Positions 5,855-6,954 of a stretch of 6,954 nucleotides of DNA are shown here, piece after piece. Under the pieces are notes generated by a model. It was not told the DNA's origin. It searched no databases and saw only the letters and a list, made by a program, of their open reading frames with translations. A program made the position numbers and the translations under genes. The first letter of the stretch is position 1. Every line of letters begins with the position of its first letter. This DNA comes from an uncultured Clostridia bacterium (lineage in GTDB: Bacteria > Bacillota > Clostridia > Oscillospirales > CAG-272): assembly GCA_946061315.1 (NCBI GenBank), contig CAMGRB010000071.1, positions 1 through 6,954 on the forward strand. Direction: 5' to 3'.

Positions 5855-6433
5855 TTGAGTAAGGTAAATTGGAAAGGCGGCACTCTGCTCGCCCCGCTGC
5901 CCGCGGTCATGGTATCGTGCGGCAGTATGGAAAAATCAAATATAATAACGGTTGCATGGTGCGGAATTATCAACACTTCCCCTGCAAAAACGTATATTTC
6001 TCTGCGCCCCGAGAGGTACTCGCACGGAATTATTCGTGAGTCGGGAGAGTTCGTTATCAATCTGACCCCGTCATCTCTTGCCAAAAAAGCGGACTTTTGC
6101 GGTATGTACACGGGCAGGCGTGTCGATAAATTTGCAAAATGCAACTTTACAAAAGAAAAAGCGACAACGCTCGAGGTGCCTATGATAGCCGAGTGCCCCA
6201 TATCGATAGAATGTAAGGTTACAAACGTTATATCGCTCGGCACTCACGATATGTTCCTTGCCGACATTGTTGCCGTAAACGTTGACGAGGCGCTTATTGA
6301 AAACGGCAAGCTTTGCATAAACAGGGCGCACCTTGCGGCGTTTGCACACGGTGAATACTATAAACTCGGTGAGCGTATCGGCAAATTCGGCTTTTCGGTC
6401 AAGAAAAAGAATATGCCGAAGAAAAAACAGTAA
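5855..6433 (+). CDS. Flavin reductase-like FMN-binding protein
   Basis: The product is 192 residues with a TTG start (MSKVNWKGG). The start lies 6 nt after the SLOG stop, and its likely ribosome site GAGG (5840-5843) is inside the end of that gene, so translation is probably coupled. Matches to the flavin reductase-like split beta-barrel family include PLPAVMVSCG (14-23), NIITVAWCGIINTSPAKTYI (29-48), RPERYSHGIIRESGEFVINL (51-70), DKFAKCNFT (91-99), ECPISIECKV (113-122) and GTHDMFLADIVAV (129-141). Family members bind FMN and act as flavin:NAD(P)H reductases or as small flavoproteins of unknown partner in anaerobes. The length is usual for the group. The last 16 residues (about 177-192) are lysine-rich and probably disordered. 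Substrate and electron partner cannot be inferred; no oxygenase is nearby. Confidence 0.9.
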   Translation: MSKVNWKGGTLLAPLPAVMVSCGSMEKSNIITVAWCGIINTSPAKTYISLRPERYSHGIIRESGEFVINLTPSSLAKKADFCGMYTGRRVDKFAKCNFTKEKATTLEVPMIAECPISIECKVTNVISLGTHDMFLADIVAVNVDEALIENGKLCINRAHLAAFAHGEYYKLGERIGKFGFSVKKKNMPKKKQ

Positions 6434-6451
6434 TAAAAACGATAATTTTGT

Positions 6452-6483
6452 TGCAAAAAGCGACACGTATGCGGCTTTTTGCA
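6452..6483. terminator. Hairpin between flavin reductase and SGNH hydrolase genes (weak terminator candidate)
   Basis: TGCAAAAAGC (6452-6461) and GCTTTTTGCA (6474-6483) form a perfect 10-bp stem with a 12-nt loop. It starts 18 nt after the flavin reductase stop. The T-run lies inside the right arm, and no further T-run follows on either strand, so termination would be inefficient. It may separate the downstream gene from this operon or stabilise mRNA ends. No clear promoter was found between it and the ATG at 6505. Confidence 0.4.
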
Positions 6484-6504
6484 CTTAAAAACGGAGGGAT
6501 AAAA

Positions 6505-6954
6505 ATGATTTTTCAGAACAAGGACAGAATAGTTTTCACGGGAGATTCCACAACCGACGCGGGAAGAAGGCGCCCGTACGGTGAAGGGCTTTGGGAGGGT
6601 GTCGGCAACGGATACGTAAGAATTATCGACAGCGCACTTTGCACAATCTATCCCGACAAGTTTTTCCGCATAATAAACACGGGTACAAGCGGAGCAACGA
6701 GCAAAAATCTTCTTGACAGTTGGCAACATGACGTCGCCGATCTCAATCCGGACTGGGTTTTCGTTATGATAGGCGCAAACGACGTATGGCGCCATTTTGA
6801 CGAAACGGCACAGCACCTTAACGACAATACCCCCGAGGAATACAGAAAAAATCTCGAAGAAATGATTGCAAGGACGAAGCCGAACGTAAAGGGCATGTTC
6901 TTAATGAGCCCGTTTTACATGGAGTCAAACAACGGTGACGCTATGAAAAAAATG
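6505..6954 (+). CDS. SGNH/GDSL-family hydrolase, N-terminal part (cut by window edge)
   Basis: The first 150 residues are present; the frame is still open at the window end. GGAGGG (6493-6498) lies 6 nt before the ATG. Family blocks are clear: block I VFTGDSTTDAG (10-20) with nucleophile S15, block II NTGTSGATSKNL (58-69) with an oxyanion-hole glycine, and block III VMIGANDVW (87-95) with N92. Block V, holding the catalytic Asp and His, is expected beyond the edge. There is no signal peptide, so the enzyme is predicted to be cytosolic. The pattern resembles SGNH esterases that remove acyl groups, often acetyl, from sugars or polysaccharides, including rhamnogalacturonan acetylesterase relatives; thioesterase or lipase activity cannot be excluded. 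Its co-direction with the two upstream genes allows partial read-through past the hairpin at 6452-6483. Confidence 0.93.
   Translation, partial: MIFQNKDRIVFTGDSTTDAGRRRPYGEGLWEGVGNGYVRIIDSALCTIYPDKFFRIINTGTSGATSKNLLDSWQHDVADLNPDWVFVMIGANDVWRHFDETAQHLNDNTPEEYRKNLEEMIARTKPNVKGMFLMSPFYMESNNGDAMKKM

Noticed and set aside
5845..6243. 132-residue minus-strand open frame over the flavin reductase gene
   Set aside because: The plus-strand frame carries recognisable FMN-binding family motifs; the antisense product has none.
6358..6896. Minus-strand open frames over the SGNH hydrolase start
   Set aside because: The plus strand has a strong ribosome site and the GDS, TGTSG and GAND blocks; the antisense frames are shadows.

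Overview
The window looks like chromosomal DNA of an uncultured member of Bacillota, class Clostridia, probably from a gut or other anaerobic habitat. The reasons are AGGAGG-type ribosome binding sites, sigma-A promoters with extended -10 elements, a biotin-dependent Na+-pumping decarboxylase whose biotin carrier is a separate gene, and hairpin-rich intergenic repeats of a kind I associate with clostridial metagenome assemblies. The assignment is inference; there is no rRNA or other marker gene here.

Layout. (1) 1-993, minus strand: the N-terminal 331 residues of a large secreted protein with a signal peptide and beta-helix-like repeats, running off the left edge. A near-consensus promoter lies at 1049-1077. 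(2) 1080-1717: no gene. This stretch is packed with inverted repeats: a 14-bp hairpin, an array of short hairpins linked by AGTGAAGT, a large GAGCGAAGCGAAG inverted repeat, and five GC-hairpin/CCCTAC modules spaced 45-51 bp apart. (3) 1716-5215, minus strand: a complete transcription unit of promoter, oadG, biotin carrier, oadB, oadA and intrinsic terminator. (4) 5216-5304: a divergent control region with three TTCACA direct repeats in helical phase. (5) 5305-6433, plus strand: a promoter, a SLOG/DUF1273-like protein, and a flavin reductase-like FMN-binding protein that starts with TTG 6 nt after the previous stop. (6) 6505-6954, plus strand: the first 150 residues of an SGNH/GDSL hydrolase, cut by the right edge.

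How the genes work together. The four oad genes have gaps of 13-18 nt and together encode a membrane oxaloacetate decarboxylase. OadA transfers the carboxyl group from oxaloacetate to biotin on the separate carrier protein, and OadB decarboxylates carboxybiotin while exporting Na+. OadG is expected to hold the complex together at the membrane. The product is pyruvate plus an Na+ gradient, which fits an anaerobe fermenting citrate, malate or similar acids. The SLOG and flavin reductase genes are probably co-transcribed, but nothing here ties them to the decarboxylase beyond the shared intergenic control region. The secreted protein and the SGNH hydrolase suggest surface or polysaccharide-related functions.

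I found no tRNA, rRNA, CRISPR array, transposase, phage gene or obvious defence system. The least explained parts are the repeat-dense intergenic region and the control region between the divergent promoters.
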